A DNA stretch of 64,000 nucleotides from CAVRUD01 sp963849635 (GTDB taxonomy: Bacteria > Chloroflexota > Chloroflexia > Thermomicrobiales > UBA6265): the NCBI GenBank assembly GCA_963849635.1, contig CAWKIA010000005.1, forward strand, positions 46,709-110,708, written 5' to 3'. Every line of letters begins with the position of its first letter. Positions within the stretch are counted from its first letter, which is position 1. Made by a program: the position numbers and the translations under genes. Positions 9,833 to 20,244 of the stretch are shown in pieces. Under the pieces are notes generated by a model, which was not told the DNA's origin, ran no database searches, and saw nothing but the letters and a program-made list of their open reading frames with translations.

Positions 9833-11395
9833 ATGAGTTCACAGATGCGCGATCCGTTCAAGAACGAGCCGTCGATCGATTTCTCCGTGGCGGAGAACCG
9901 GGCGGCGATGCAGGAGGCCCTGGCTGAGGTTGCCAGCCAGCTTGGCGCGCAGTACCCGCTGATTATCGGGGGGGAGCGGCGCGAGACGGGCGAGTGGATC
10001 CAGTCGATCAACCCGGGCAACCTGGACCAGCTCGTTGGTGAGGTGGCGAAGGCGCGGCCCGCCGACGTGGAGGATGCGATCGCCGCGGCCGAGAAGGCGT
10101 TCAAGTCGTGGCGGCGGACGTCGGCCGAGGGCCGGGCGAGTGTGCTCTTCAAGATGGCGGCGATCATCCGCCGGCGGAAGCTGGAACTCTCCGCCTGGAT
10201 GGTCTACGAGCTCGATAAGGCCTGGGACGAGGCCGAGGGCGAGGTGGCTGAGGCGGTCGATTTCCTCGAGTGGTACGCCCGGCAGACGCTCAAGCTCGAT
10301 CAGCCGGTCGAACTCTCCCATCTGGACGACGAAGCCAACGACTATCGCTACCAGGCGATCGGGGTCGGAGTGGTCATCCCGCCGTGGAATTTCCCGTGCG
10401 CGATCCTGACCGGGATGACGATGGCGCCGGTCGCGGTCGGCAACGCGGTCGTGATCAAGCCGGCCAGCAATACTCCGGTGATCGGCTACAAGATGGTCGA
10501 GATCATGGAGGAGGCGGGCGTGCCGGCGGGGGTCGTCAACTACCTGCCGGGGTCGGGCAGCGAGATCGGGGATGCGCTGGTCGACCACCCGAAGACGCGG
10601 TTTGTCGCGTTCACGGGCTCGAAGAGTGTCGGGGTCCGGATCTTCGAGCGGGCGGCGAAGTTGCAGCCGGGGCAGCGCTGGCTGAAGCGGGTGACGGCTG
10701 AGATGGGCGGCAAGGACGCGATCATCGTCGATGCCGAGGCGGATCTCGAGGCTGCCATCCAGGGGATCGTCACCTCCGCGTTCGGCTTCCAGGGGCAGAA
10801 GTGCTCCGCGTGCTCCCGGGCAATCGTCCACGCCGATGTCTACGACCGGGTCGTTGAGGGTGTGATTGAGCGCACTTCGAAGGTGGTCACCCACGGGCCG
10901 GCGCTCTCAGGCAAGACCATCGTCGGCGCTGTGGTCGACAAGAACCAGTACGACTCGATCAAGAAGTACATCGAGAGCGGCAAGGCTGAGGGGCGGCTCG
11001 CCTACCAGGGTGAGAAGAGCGAGGCGAACGGCTACTTCATCCCGCCGACGATCTTCGCGGATGTTCCCGAGACGGCCAAGATCGCCTGCGAGGAGATCTT
11101 TGGGCCGGTCCTGGCGATTGTGAAAGCGAAAGATTTCGAAGACGCGCTGCGGATCGTCAATGACAGCGAGTATGGCCTGACGGGGTCGGTCTACTCGCGG
11201 AATCGGGCGGTGTTGGAGCAGGCCCGGACCGAGTTCGATGTCGGTAACCTCTACTTGAACCGCAAGTGCACCGGCGCGATGGTCGGGGTGCACCCGTTCG
11301 CGGGGGTCAAGCTGAGCGGTACCAATTCCAAGGCGGGTGGGCCGGATTATCTGCTCAACTTCGCCGAGGCGAAGGCGGTCGGGGAGAAGCTGTAA
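9833..11395 (+). CDS. pruA: L-glutamate gamma-semialdehyde dehydrogenase (1-pyrroline-5-carboxylate dehydrogenase)
   Basis: Second enzyme of proline catabolism: oxidises glutamate semialdehyde to glutamate with NAD+. The 520-residue length is normal for the RocA/PruA group. The aldehyde dehydrogenase fold is complete: PPWNFP at 183-188, KPASNTP from 209, the dinucleotide-binding FTGSKSVG at 260-267, general-base Glu290 in TAEMGGKD, catalytic Cys324 in GFQGQKCSACSRA, EEIFGPVLAI and the C-terminal FAGVKLSGTNSKAGG. The start could be ATG 9833 or the in-frame ATG five codons later. No frameshift occurs in over 1.5 kb, unlike its neighbours. Proline dehydrogenase follows 197 bp downstream on the same strand, so the pair makes the full proline-to-glutamate route as two separate proteins. 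Confidence 0.95.
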   Translation: MSSQMRDPFKNEPSIDFSVAENRAAMQEALAEVASQLGAQYPLIIGGERRETGEWIQSINPGNLDQLVGEVAKARPADVEDAIAAAEKAFKSWRRTSAEGRASVLFKMAAIIRRRKLELSAWMVYELDKAWDEAEGEVAEAVDFLEWYARQTLKLDQPVELSHLDDEANDYRYQAIGVGVVIPPWNFPCAILTGMTMAPVAVGNAVVIKPASNTPVIGYKMVEIMEEAGVPAGVVNYLPGSGSEIGDALVDHPKTRFVAFTGSKSVGVRIFERAAKLQPGQRWLKRVTAEMGGKDAIIVDAEADLEAAIQGIVTSAFGFQGQKCSACSRAIVHADVYDRVVEGVIERTSKVVTHGPALSGKTIVGAVVDKNQYDSIKKYIESGKAEGRLAYQGEKSEANGYFIPPTIFADVPETAKIACEEIFGPVLAIVKAKDFEDALRIVNDSEYGLTGSVYSRNRAVLEQARTEFDVGNLYLNRKCTGAMVGVHPFAGVKLSGTNSKAGGPDYLLNFAEAKAVGEKL

Positions 11396-11420
11396 ACCGC
11401 CTACTGTCCGTACTAGCATG

Positions 11421-11463
11421 CCCGGGCTGAAACCCAGGGCTAAACCTGAAACCCCGGGGTTGA
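11421..11463. repeat. Degraded GGGGTTGAAACCCC-family repeat
   Basis: CCCGGGCTGAAACCCAGGGCT is followed by GAAACCCCGGGGTTGA, a scrambled copy of the hairpin family seen at 5656. It lies in the 197-bp gap between pruA and proline dehydrogenase; the rest of that gap shows nothing except the ribosome site TAGGAGG at 11576-11582. Confidence 0.6.
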
Positions 11464-11592
11464 TCGTGTTCTTGGGCGACGTTGCCGGACGCGATCGCCC
11501 GGAGGGACTTCGTAGGTTAGCCCCAGCTCAATCTGGGGTTGGTTTGCCGCCGTTCCCGTCTGTTGAACCGTTCTTAGGAGGATCGTTCGCTG

Positions 11593-12591
11593 ATGGCCAC
11601 CCCCGATCTCGCCGACCCCGCAGCGTCCGCACCCGCACCCGCCTCGATCGGGTCGAAGGTGGCGACCACGCTGAACCCGGTCTTTCGCAAGGGGATCCTG
11701 GTCGCGACCCACAACCGCGCGGTGGCGAAGGGCGTGAAGCGCTACGGGATGCGGCTTGGGGCAGGCAGGTACGTGGCGGGCGAGACGCTGGACGAGGCGG
11801 TCGTGACGCTGCGTGGTCTGAACGAGAAGGGGCTGCGGACGAACACGACGCTCCTGGGCGAGGGGGTCAAGGACGAGGCGATGGCGGCGGCGGTCGTCGA
11901 TCGCTACGTCGAGATTCTCGATCGGATCGCGGCGGAGAAGCTGATCACGAATGTGGCGTTGAAGTTGACTCACCTTGGTCTGGATCTGGGTGAGGATCTG
12001 GCCTACGCCAATGTCGAGAAGCTCGTCAGGCACGCGGCGGAGCGGCAGAACTTCATCCGGATGGATATGGAAGAGTCGGCCCGGGTGGATCCTACGCTGC
12101 GGATCTACCGCAGGCTGCGGGAGGCGGGCCACGACAATGTCGGGACGGTGCTGCAATCCGCCCTCTACCGGACGCCGGACGACCTTTCCAGCCTGCTGCC
12201 GCTCAATCCGAATCTGCGGTTGGTGAAGGGTGCGTATCTGGAGCCGGCGACGGTCGCCTACCCGCAGAAGGCGGACGTCGATGCGGCCTACGTCCGGTTG
12301 GCGGAGCGGATGCTGCTCGAAGGGCAGTTCACCGGGATTGCGACCCACGACGAGCAGATCATCGAGCACGTGATCGCGTTTGCGGCCAAGCACGGCATTG
12401 GGAACGACCGCTACGAGTTCCAGTTGCTCTATGGGATTCGGCAGGCGTTGCAGCTGGATCTGGTCCGGCGGGGGCATCGGGTGTTGATCGCGACGCCGTT
12501 CGGGCCGGATTGGTATTTCTATTTGATGCGGCGGCTGGCTGAGCGGCCGGCGAATGTGCTGTTCTTTGCGAAGAATTTGGTGAAGCGGTAG
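11593..12591 (+). CDS. Proline dehydrogenase (PutB-type monofunctional)
   Basis: Flavin-dependent first step of proline catabolism, proline to 1-pyrroline-5-carboxylate, passing electrons to quinone; probably membrane-associated. At 332 residues it matches monofunctional ProDH. The TIM-barrel motifs are visible: LKLTHLGLDL, FIRMDMEES, LRLVKGAYLEP, IATHDEQIIEH, YEFQLLYGIR and the substrate-binding C-terminal helix YLMRRLAERPANV with its paired arginines. ATG 11593 has a strong upstream TAGGAGG. The N-terminal 25 residues (DPAASAPAPASIG) are low-complexity and not part of the fold. Product coupling with the pruA product is expected. A hairpin at 12612-12637 probably ends the transcript. Confidence 0.92.
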   Translation: MATPDLADPAASAPAPASIGSKVATTLNPVFRKGILVATHNRAVAKGVKRYGMRLGAGRYVAGETLDEAVVTLRGLNEKGLRTNTTLLGEGVKDEAMAAAVVDRYVEILDRIAAEKLITNVALKLTHLGLDLGEDLAYANVEKLVRHAAERQNFIRMDMEESARVDPTLRIYRRLREAGHDNVGTVLQSALYRTPDDLSSLLPLNPNLRLVKGAYLEPATVAYPQKADVDAAYVRLAERMLLEGQFTGIATHDEQIIEHVIAFAAKHGIGNDRYEFQLLYGIRQALQLDLVRRGHRVLIATPFGPDWYFYLMRRLAERPANVLFFAKNLVKR

Positions 12592-12611
12592 GAGAGGACC
12601 TCACCCCCTAC

Positions 12612-12637
12612 CCCCTCTCCACGGCGGTGGAGAGGGG
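12612..12637. terminator. Hairpin between convergent genes
   Basis: Arms CCCCTCTCCAC and GTGGAGAGGGG pair perfectly around a GGCG loop, between the end of proline dehydrogenase and the end of the minus-strand gene at 12666. The same hairpin recurs at 47387-47412. No U-tract follows, so it may be a repeat with terminator activity rather than a classical terminator. Confidence 0.5.
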
Positions 12638-12665
12638 CGTCAGGCTGTGCTTTTCACAGGGGTGG

Positions 12666-13247
12666 TTACTGCCGAGGGTCGTTGTCTGTGTTCATGATCG
12701 ATTCGACGATGACGGTTCCGTGGACGAGCAACTCTGGTAAGGTCATCGGCGTTTGCGCATGCCAGTAGCGGGTTGCCCGTTCCTCTACAAGACGGAAATC
12801 GTGCTCTGACGGGTGTGTGAGGTTGGCAGCCTCGTAGGCCTCGACGACGAGGGCGCCGTCACGCTCCAGCGTCGTGCCATCTACGAGCGCGCAGCGGTGG
12901 ATGATTCCGCTCGGCCGGTACTTAGCCTGGAACCGCTGGGCGAGTGCCAGGCTTGACCAAACGTAGACGGCGTCGAGCCGGCTGGGCAGATGCGGCGCGG
13001 TTTTTACCCGTGCCCGTTCGAACGCCGCTTCGAGCAGGACCATTTCGGATCGGTAGCCTCCCAGTCGCACCAGGCCAACCCACTCCTCGCTTGCTAGAAG
13101 GCGCTGGATTGCGGCTTGCCCAGCCCCGATCTTTAGTTCGGCCAACCGGACGAGGTGCGGGTACTCGCTGGCCACGGCGTAGGACCGTAACACCTGCCCC
13201 GTGGGAAGCGCCTGGGTAGCGACGTGGAAGAGGGAGGGGGATTCCAT
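12666..13247 (-). CDS. Conserved hypothetical protein, possibly DUF2441-like
   Basis: A 193-residue soluble protein without signal peptide or membrane segment. The N-terminus reads LFHVATQALPTGQVLRSY and the middle SRLDAVYVWSSLALAQRF, followed by IIHRCALVDGTTLERDGAL. A short N-terminal HV..LP.G..L stretch and an R.SRLDAVYV-type block resemble, from memory, the DUF2441/ADP-ribosyltransferase-like group, but I cannot confirm this and no catalytic triad is clear. The frame is intact. It starts at ATG 13247 and lies downstream of, and on the same strand as, the large propeller gene, separated by a 26-bp palindrome. No function is claimed. Confidence 0.65.
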   Translation of the reverse strand: MESPSLFHVATQALPTGQVLRSYAVASEYPHLVRLAELKIGAGQAAIQRLLASEEWVGLVRLGGYRSEMVLLEAAFERARVKTAPHLPSRLDAVYVWSSLALAQRFQAKYRPSGIIHRCALVDGTTLERDGALVVEAYEAANLTHPSEHDFRLVEERATRYWHAQTPMTLPELLVHGTVIVESIMNTDNDPRQ

Positions 13248-13307
13248 GGTCGGAAGAGCAATCCATCGTGAGGAGCGCGAACGTCCTGCATCGGCGCCCC
13301 GCCACCG

Positions 13308-13333
13308 CCCGTCTCCACCGCGGTGGAGACGGG
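13308..13333. terminator. 26-bp perfect palindrome, probable terminator or repeat
   Basis: CCCGTCTCCACCG is followed at once by its complement CGGTGGAGACGGG. It sits 17 bp past the stop of the minus-strand propeller gene, where a terminator is expected, and belongs to the same loose family as the hairpins at 12612 and 47387. Confidence 0.45.
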
Positions 13334-13349
13334 CTTGGGGGTGAGGTCT

Positions 13350-16300
13350 TTATCCCTTCTTCTCACCTGCTGCTACCGGCGTGATCGCCGGCAGCGCCGC
13401 GTCACGAACCAGGGTGTTGAACGCCGCCACGTCGTCTTTCTCCAATGCGGTGAGGGCGTCGAGGTGGACGGCGATGCGGGTGGAGAGGTCGGTGAAGAGG
13501 TCTTGCTGCTGTTTGGTGGGGGCGGTGTCGCCGGCGCCGACGGAGTTGCCGAGGGCGGCTAGCTTCGAGTTGAGTTTGACGGGGAAGTTGAGGGTGTCCT
13601 GGGAGCTCTTGGCGTCCTTCTGGATCAGTTCGCCCTCGATGTCGTCGAGCTTCTTGCCGAGAGATTTGGCGGCGTCCTTGATCGCCTGACCGGCGTCGAG
13701 GTCCTTGGAACGCTTGGTCCAGAGGTCGGCCTGCTCGCGGATGGAGCGGATGCGGTTGATCGCCTCGTTGATCTCGGTGTGCTTGTCGCGGATCTGGAGG
13801 CCGAGGGCGAACTGGGCTTTGAGGTCCGCTTCGGGCACTGACAGGCGGGGGTCGGGGAGGATCTGGAAGGTGACGGATTGGGTCTGGTCACCGACGGTGA
13901 GGCGGGCTTCGTAGGTGCCGGGGGCGGCAATTGGGCCGGAGCGGCCGGGCTGGTCGCCGCCCTTGGTGGCGATCTTGGTGGCGTCGTCGTAGCGGGTGTT
14001 CCAGACGTAGCGGTTGAGGCCGGCCTTGGCGGGGACGGTTGGCTCCTCGTCCTTGTCCTCTTCGTCCTGATCGGGGCGGGCGTCCTCACCGCTGGCGGCG
14101 GCGCCGATCGGGTCGCCTGGCAGGGCGGCGGTGGATCCGGCTCGAGACGGTGGTGGCGGCTGGCTCGTCGTCCTTCTTCTTGCTCTTGAAGGAGCGGATC
14201 TCGTTGCCGTCGGCGTCAAAGAAGGCGAGGGTGATCGGCTCGGCTGGTTCTTCCGCCAGGGTGTAGTGGAGGAGGATGCCGTCGGGCGGGTTGGTGCCGG
14301 CGTCGATCCAGGTCGATTTGGTTTGGCCGTCCGGGTCCTTCTTCTGGTAGAAGGCGGGGATCAGGCCGCCGACGAAGGCGAAGTTCTTGCCGTTGACGGG
14401 GGAGTGGCCGAAGCCGTGCAGGCGGCCATAGCGGATGGTGTCGCGCGGGGTGAGGAGCTTCGCTTCCTCTGCCTTGGCGTCAGCCTGGTCAGAGAGTTGG
14501 TGGAGGACGGTGACGTCGTCGAAGACCCAGAAGGAGCGGCCGTGGGTGCCGACGACGAGGTCGCCCTGGGTGAGGACCATGTCGTGGACCGGGACGACGG
14601 GGAAGTTGCCGCCCAGGCGCTGCCAGGTGGCGCCGTCGTCGGAGGAGAGGTAGATGCCCGTCTCGGTGCCGGCGTAGAGGAAGCCCTTGCGGGCCGGGTC
14701 TTCGCGGATGACGCGGGTGAAGTCGTCGCCGGCGATGCCGCTGGTGATCTTCTGCCAGGTGGCGCCGAAGTCGGTCGTCTTGAAGAGGTAGGGGGCGAAG
14801 TCGTCGAGCTTGTAGCGGGTGGCGGCCAGGTAGGCGGTGCCGGGGTCGTGGGGTGAGGCCTCGATGGTGGTGACCATGCGCCCAGACGGGCAGTTCCGGC
14901 GGGGTGATGTTGGTCCACTCCTTGCCGCCGTCGCGGGAGATGTGGACCAGGCCGTCGTCGGAGCCGGCCCAGAGGAGGTTGGCCTGGAGGGGCGACTCGG
15001 CCAGGGCGAAGACGGTGCCGTAGACCTCGGCGCCGGTGTTGTCCTTGGTGATCGGGCCGCCGGAGGGCTGGAGGGTGGTCGGGTCGTTGCGGGAGAGGTC
15101 TGGGGAGATCGGCTCCCAGGAGGCGCCTTCATCTGTCGAGCGGAAGATGACGTTGGAGGCGGTGTAGACGGTGTTGGGGTCGTGGGGCGAGAGGAGCGTC
15201 GGCGAGGTCCAGTTGAATCGGTAGCGGAAGTCCTTGGCGCCCCAGCCGGAGTACTCCTCTGGCCAGACCGTGACGTCGCGCAACTGGCCGACGGCGTGGT
15301 CGTAGCGAGTGAGGACGCCCTGGTAGCAGCCGGCGTAGACGACATTAGGGTTGTCGGGACGGATGGCGATGTGGCCGGACTCGCAGCCTCCGATCTCGTA
15401 CCACTCGGTGATGGTGATGGCGTCGTAGTTGGAGCGGCTGGGGACGCTCATGGTGGTGTTGTCTTGCTGGGCGCCGTAGACGCGGTAGGGCGTCCGGGTG
15501 TCGGTGGTGACGTGGTACATCTCGGCGGTCGGCTGGTTGTAGAGGGTCGACCAGGAGAGGCCGCCGTTGAAGGAGACGGTGCCGCCGCCGTCGTTGCCGA
15601 GGATCATGCGCTTCGGGATCGGCGGGGTCGATCCAGAGGTCGTGGTTGTCGCCGTGGGGTGCTGGCACCTGATGGAAGGTGGCGCCGCCGTCGACGGAGC
15701 GCCACATCTCGACGTTGAGGCACCAGACGGTGTTGGCGTCCTGCGGGTCGGCCGTGAGGTGGGAGTAGTACCAGGCGCGCTGGCGGAGGTTGCGGTCCTC
15801 GCTGAGGCGCTCCCAGGTCTCGCCGCCGTCGTCGGAGCGGAAGACGCCGCCCTTGTCGTGCTCGACGAGGGCCCAGACGCGGTCGGTCTGGGCGGGGGAG
15901 ACGGCGATGCCGATCTTGCCCTTGATCCCTTTGGGCATGCCGGGTTTGGCGGAGAGGTCGGTCCAGGTGTCGCCGCCGTCGGTGGAGCGCCAGAGGCCGG
16001 ATCCTGGCCCGCCGGAGCTCATGTAGTGGGGGCCGCGGCGACCTTCCCAGAAGGAGGCGAAGATGATGCGCGGGTTGTTCGGATCGATGACGAGGTCGAT
16101 GGCGCCGGCGTCCTCGCCCTGGGTGAGGACGAGGTCCCAGGTCTTGCCGCCGTTGGTGGAGCGGTAGACGCCGCGCTCGGGGTTGGCGCCGTGGGCGTGG
16201 CCGAGGGCGGCGACGAAGACGAGGTCGGGGTTCGTGGGGTGGACCCGGATCTTGGCGATGTTGCGGGTGGCTTCGAGGCCGAGGTGGGTCCAGGTCTTGC

Positions 16301-16650
16301 CGGCGTCGGTCGACTTGTAGACGCCGTCGCCGTGGGAGACGTTGCCGCGGATGGTGGCTTCGCCCATGCCGGCGTAGATGACGTTGGGGTCGGCGGGGCA
16401 GAGGGCGAGGCCGCCGACGGAGGCGCGCTTGAAGAAGCCGTCGGAGACGTTGTCCCAGTACTGGCCGCCGTCGGTGGTCTTCCAGACGCCGCCGCCGGTG
16501 GAGCCAAAGTAGAAGGTGCCGATGTCCTTCGGATCACCGGCGACGGCGACGACGCGGCCGCCGCGGAAGGGGCCGATCAGGCGCCATTCGAGCGAATCGA
16601 ACGGTTGCGCGGCGCGTGCGCTCGTCGGTGTGCGGGTTCGGGTGCGTCAC
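13350..16650 (-). pseudogene. Sortilin/VPS10-like beta-propeller protein, paralogue of 6532-9684, frameshifted
   Basis: About 1100 residues with the same layout as the plus-strand paralogue. It opens LEWRLIGPFRGGRVVAVAGD and runs through Asp-box repeats (GVWKTTDGGQYW, GVYRSTNGGKTW, GLWRSTDGGDTW, GVFRSDDGGETW, LVHISRDGGKEW) to FPVVPVHDMVLTQ and THGRSFWVFDD. A Lys/Glu-rich linker and a helical C-terminus (EINEAINRIRSIREQADLW) follow. The likely start is GTG 16650 with GGGAGG just upstream; reaching the propeller frame needs a one-base shift near 16615, since the propeller frame meets a stop upstream with no start codon. Three further shifts lie near 15600, 14880 and 14130. No signal peptide is visible. 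Shared unusual wording (NTGAEVYGTVFAL, YVGLVHIS-type blocks) shows the two genes derive from one ancestor. Confidence 0.75.
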
Positions 16651-16692
16651 GGTACCTCCCCGGTGTGGGCGAACGATAGGGGAGGGATTATA

Positions 16693-16723
16693 GAGACGTG
16701 AGACGTGAGTCGTGAGTCGTGAG
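16693..16723. repeat. Microrepeat of GAGACGTGAG/GAGTCGTGAG units
   Basis: Three or four 10-base units (GAGACGTGAG, ACGTGAGTCG, TGAGTCGTGAG) in tandem. Related tracts occur at 45874-45903 and, inside a coding region, at 24256-24316. Confidence 0.65.
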
Positions 16724-16727
16724 AAAG

Positions 16728-16778
16728 CCCCTATCCCCCCGGCTCCCTAGCTCCCGCAGCGGCAGGGGGAAGGGGGAG
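16728..16778. repeat. CCCCTATCCCCC...GGGGGAAGGGGGAG inverted repeat
   Basis: A pyrimidine-rich arm, a GCAGCGGC core and the arm GGCAGGGGGAAGGGGGAG. Related copies are at 39169-39221 and 55385-55438. Here it forms the 3' end of the small gene at 16731-16982. Confidence 0.65.
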
Positions 16779-16982
16779 AACGGCCGGATCGGCGTCCTCG
16801 GCCTTCGCGCTGAGGGCCTTTTGGAGGGCGTCCTGGATCCAGGCAAACCCGATATCCCGGGCGATATAGACTGCGCCGGATTGGACGTGGTCGACCTCGG
16901 CCCGGAGGAGGCGGCCGGTGGCGGTCTCGTGCCAGACCCGGACGACGAACGAGTCGTAGCGTGGGGAACGGTCATTGGACAT
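16731..16982 (-). CDS. Small conserved hypothetical protein
   Basis: An 83-residue protein beginning MSNDRSPRYDSFVVRVWHET. The FVVR.W.E..TG.L..EV.HVQSG pattern followed by an aromatic-rich FAWIQDALQ helix is a small-protein type I recall next to large regulators in Chloroflexota and cyanobacteria; no function is established. It lies 72 bp after the stop of the AfsR-like regulator on the same strand, so it is probably co-transcribed. The last 20 residues (Pro/Ala-rich) are encoded by the dispersed repeat at 16728-16778, so the natural protein probably ended earlier and was extended by the insertion. Confidence 0.6.
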   Translation of the reverse strand: MSNDRSPRYDSFVVRVWHETATGRLLRAEVDHVQSGAVYIARDIGFAWIQDALQKALSAKAEDADPAVLPLPPAAAGAREPGG

Positions 16983-17054
16983 AGGTACCTCGTCGGATCG
17001 GGTGCCGGCGGACGCGTGTCCCTTACCGGGTTTGACGAGGGTAAATGGGTGGGC

Positions 17055-20000
17055 TTACGCGAACCTTTCAATGGGGGTTCTACCGGCTCGTGCGGTGGTA
17101 GTGGGATGGTTGTTGGACCAGTTGGAGGCGATAGCGAGGGCATCGGCCACGGCGTCACCGGGCTCGAGCTGCATGCCGCTCGACCAGGCCGCGTCGAACT
17201 CGGCGGGGGGAAGTGCGTGGCGGGCAGCAGTGAGCTCTTCTTCGTACTCGCCGTGGTCGACCGTATCGCGGGCGGCTCCGGTCGTTTCGCGGATCGCCGC
17301 GGCTGCGCCAAAGAGGCGGAGAGCGTCGACGGTCTGCCCCCGGCGCCGGGCCTGCATGCCGACCCGTTCGATACAGGCGGCGGCACCGACCAGATTCTCC
17401 GCGCGCCAGAAAAGCGAGAGGCCTTCGGACAACCAGGCCGTACCGTCGAGGTCCTGAGCGTCGGCTAACGTGCTCAGGCCAAAGAGGATGACCGCCTGGG
17501 CGCCGGTGTCTTCGGACTGGCGACTGCGGGACAGCGCTTCCTCGAAGATGGAGCGTGCCTGCTCGTAGTCGTGCCGCTCGTACATGGCCCCGGCGAGATT
17601 GATGAGGGTGCGGGTAAGTCCTTCGACGTCCCCCATCTGCCGAGCGATGCGGAGCGCCTCTTCGTGGTACTCGATGGCTTGGTCGGGGTCTTGCCGCATG
17701 ACGGCCAGGGCACCGAGGTTGCCGAGGAGGGCGACGATCGACCTGGGGTCGTTCAGGGCGCGAACCCGGGCGAGCGTGTCCCGCCACAAGGCGTCGGCTC
17801 GTTCGGCATCGCCGCGGTAGTAGGCGACGCCGCCAAGCGCGTTCAGGGTGGTGGCCGTGGCTCGCGGTTCGTCCAGCTCCTGGAGCAACGCGAGCGCTTC
17901 CTCGTGCAGCTCTTCGGCCCGATCGAGGGCGCCCTGATTGCGGGCGGCGTGGCCGAGCGAATTCAGGATCTCCGCGATCCCGACGTTGTCCCCGAGCTCG
18001 CGGCGAATGACCAGGGCTTCGTTCAGCCAGATTTCGCCTTGCCGGTGGTCCGCCATGATGTCCGCCATCTCGGCGGCGGCGTGGAGGGCTTTGGCGCGGA
18101 GTTGAGGAACATCGCCCGCGGGGCGTTCCAGGGCGCGCTCGAGCACCGACCGTCCTTCCCGCGCATACCCCCGGTTCCACCAGAACCGCCACATGGCCGA
18201 GCTTACGCGCAGGAGATCGAAGGTGGTGTCTGGGGCGTCGATGAGACGCTGGAATATCGTGCGCAGGTTGGCGATTTCGGTGTCGAGCCGCTCGAACCAT
18301 TCGCCTTGCGTGGGACCAGTGAAGTGGGGCTCACCTCGTTCAACCAGGGCCACGAACCACGCCGTGTGGGCCCGCTCCGCCGCGTCCAACTCGCCGCTTG
18401 CCCGGAGTTCGTCCCTGCCGAATTCGCGGATGGTTTCGAGCATCAAGAACCGGCGCTCGCTCCCCTCGTCCCAAGAAGCGCGAGCCCTTTGTCGGTCAGT
18501 GCTTCAAGCGCATCTTCCATGGCGACGGCGGAGACTGGTCTCCCATCGAGCGCTGCCTGGACGGCGGCCGCGGCCTCAGGGGTGAATCCACCGGTGAAGA
18601 CGGATAGCCGCCGGAAGAGGGTTTGCTCGGCAGGGTCGAGCAGATCGTATGACCAGGCGATGGCGGCGCGCATCGTTCGTTGTCGTGGCGGAAGATCGCG
18701 GAAGACGCCGCTGAGCAGAGAGAAGCGATCCGACAGGCCGACAATGAGTTCGGCCGGCGTCTTGTGCCGGGCGCGGGCAGCCGCCAGCTCGATCGCGAGC
18801 GGGAGGCCATCGAGCCGGGCGCACAGGGCGCCGACGGCGGGCGCGTTGGCGTCTGTCAGGGCGAAGCGGGGGTTGACCGCGGAGGCGCGCTGAACGAAGA
18901 GCTCGACGGCGGGGTTCCGGGCGACACTGCCGGCCGTGACGATCCGCGTCGCTTCGGGGACCGCGAGCGGCACCAGGGGCGACTCGTGCTCGGCCCGGAT
19001 GCGCAAGGGTTCGCGGCTCGTAACGAGGATGGTGAGTCGCGGGACAGCGCTCGATGAGCTCCGCGATGCTGGGGGCCGCGTCCAACACCTGCTCGAAGTT
19101 GTCGAGCAGGAGCAGCATTTCCCGATCCTGCAGGGCGGTCGCAAGCGAATCGGCGGGGGCCTCGGTCAGGTTTTCGGCGACGCCGACGGACTGGGCGATT
19201 GATCGCAAGACCAGGTTCGGGTCGCGCACGGCGGCGAGGGAGACGAAGACGGCGCCGTCGTGGAACTCGTCGACGGCCAGGGAGGCCGCTTCGATCGCGA
19301 GGCGCGTCTTGCCAACGCCGCCGGTCCCGGTCACCGTGACCAGGCGAACACCGGCCTGGCAGACGAGATCGAGCAGGGCCTCGACCTCGCGGCCGCGCCC
19401 GATGAGGGGATTTGGCGGGGCGGGGAGGCTGTTGACCGGAGTCTGGGCGGTGGGATCGGGCCGGACGGCGGGTGCGTCGCGGATGGCGCCGGCGAGGGCG
19501 CGGGTTTCCTCACCTGGCTCGACGCCAAGCTCGTCGGCGAGGGCCGTTTGGCAGCGCTCGAACTGGCGGAGGGCGTCCTCGCGGCGACCGGCGGCGGCGA
19601 GGGCACTCATGAGTGCTCGGTAAGCGGGTTCGTCGGTGGGATCGGCCTGGAGGACGCGCTCGATCGCGGGGACGGCATGGAGCGGGCGGCCGGATTCGCG
19701 CTCCAGATCGGCGTAGTCGAGGGCGGCGTTGCGCCAGGCGCGGCGGAGGTGCTCGCGGCGGGCGATGGGCCAGTCGAGATAGGGCTCGTCGGCGAGGAGA
19801 TCGCCGCCGTAGAGGGCGAGGGCGGCCGCCAGGTGGTCACCGCGCTGGGCATCGGTTGCGGCGGCAAGCTCGGCTTCGAACTCGTCGACGTCGACCCAGG
19901 CGACGCTGCCGGGGCGGAGGCCAACGACGTCGCCGGAGACATCGACGTAGGAGGAATCCTTGCCGGTGGTGAGGTGCGGTTCGAGGGTGCGGCGGAGACC

Positions 20001-20244
20001 GTGGACGGCGACGTAGAGGGCGTTGAGGGCGGTCTTGGGGGACGAATCTGGCCAGAGGGATTCGAGCACCTGATCGCGGGGGAGGCGCCGGCCTGGGCTG
20101 GCGAGGAGGAGCAGAAGGAGCGAGCGCATTGAGCGCCGCGGCCAGGCCTGATCGGGAATGGGCTCGATCGCCGATGGAGATCTCGGTCCGGCCGAGGAGG
20201 CGGGCGCGAATCCCGGCCGGGTTGGTACAGGAGGAGTCGTCCAT
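17055..20244 (-). pseudogene. AfsR/SARP-like transcriptional regulator (winged helix-BTAD-NB-ARC/AAA-TPR), frameshifted
   Basis: A giant signal-transduction ATPase of about 1060 residues. Order: an OmpR-like winged helix (IRARLLGRTEISIGD, then LLASPGRRLPRDQVLESLWP), a BTAD helical domain (WVDVDEFEAELAAATDAQRG to ELGVEPGEETRAL), an NTPase with P-loop TGTGGVGKTRLA, Walker B MLLLLDNFEQVLD, sensor LVTSREPLRI and LDGLPLAIELAAARARH, then tetratricopeptide repeats from about 17200 to 18400 (GDNVGIAEILNSLGHAARNQ and similar). Three frameshifts, near 20165, 19045 and 18465. ATG 20244 is preferred; ATG 20259 is possible. DNA-binding activation gated by ATP and a TPR-bound ligand is the family model; the target genes are unknown. 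It faces away from the cysteine-rich gene across a 218-bp gap with no further recognisable feature. Confidence 0.8.

Noticed and set aside
9839..10894. Long minus-strand open frame across pruA
   Set aside because: It is the antisense shadow of a well-supported aldehyde dehydrogenase gene; its composition is Arg/Asp/His-rich without any domain.
15567..16679. Long plus-strand open frame opposite the second propeller gene (also 14131-14856)
   Set aside because: Val/Gly/Asp-rich shadow of the minus-strand Asp-box repeats; no homology-like motifs.
19260..20132. Plus-strand open frame opposite the AfsR-like regulator
   Set aside because: Shadow of the BTAD/ATPase region; the minus strand carries a clear P-loop and Walker B.
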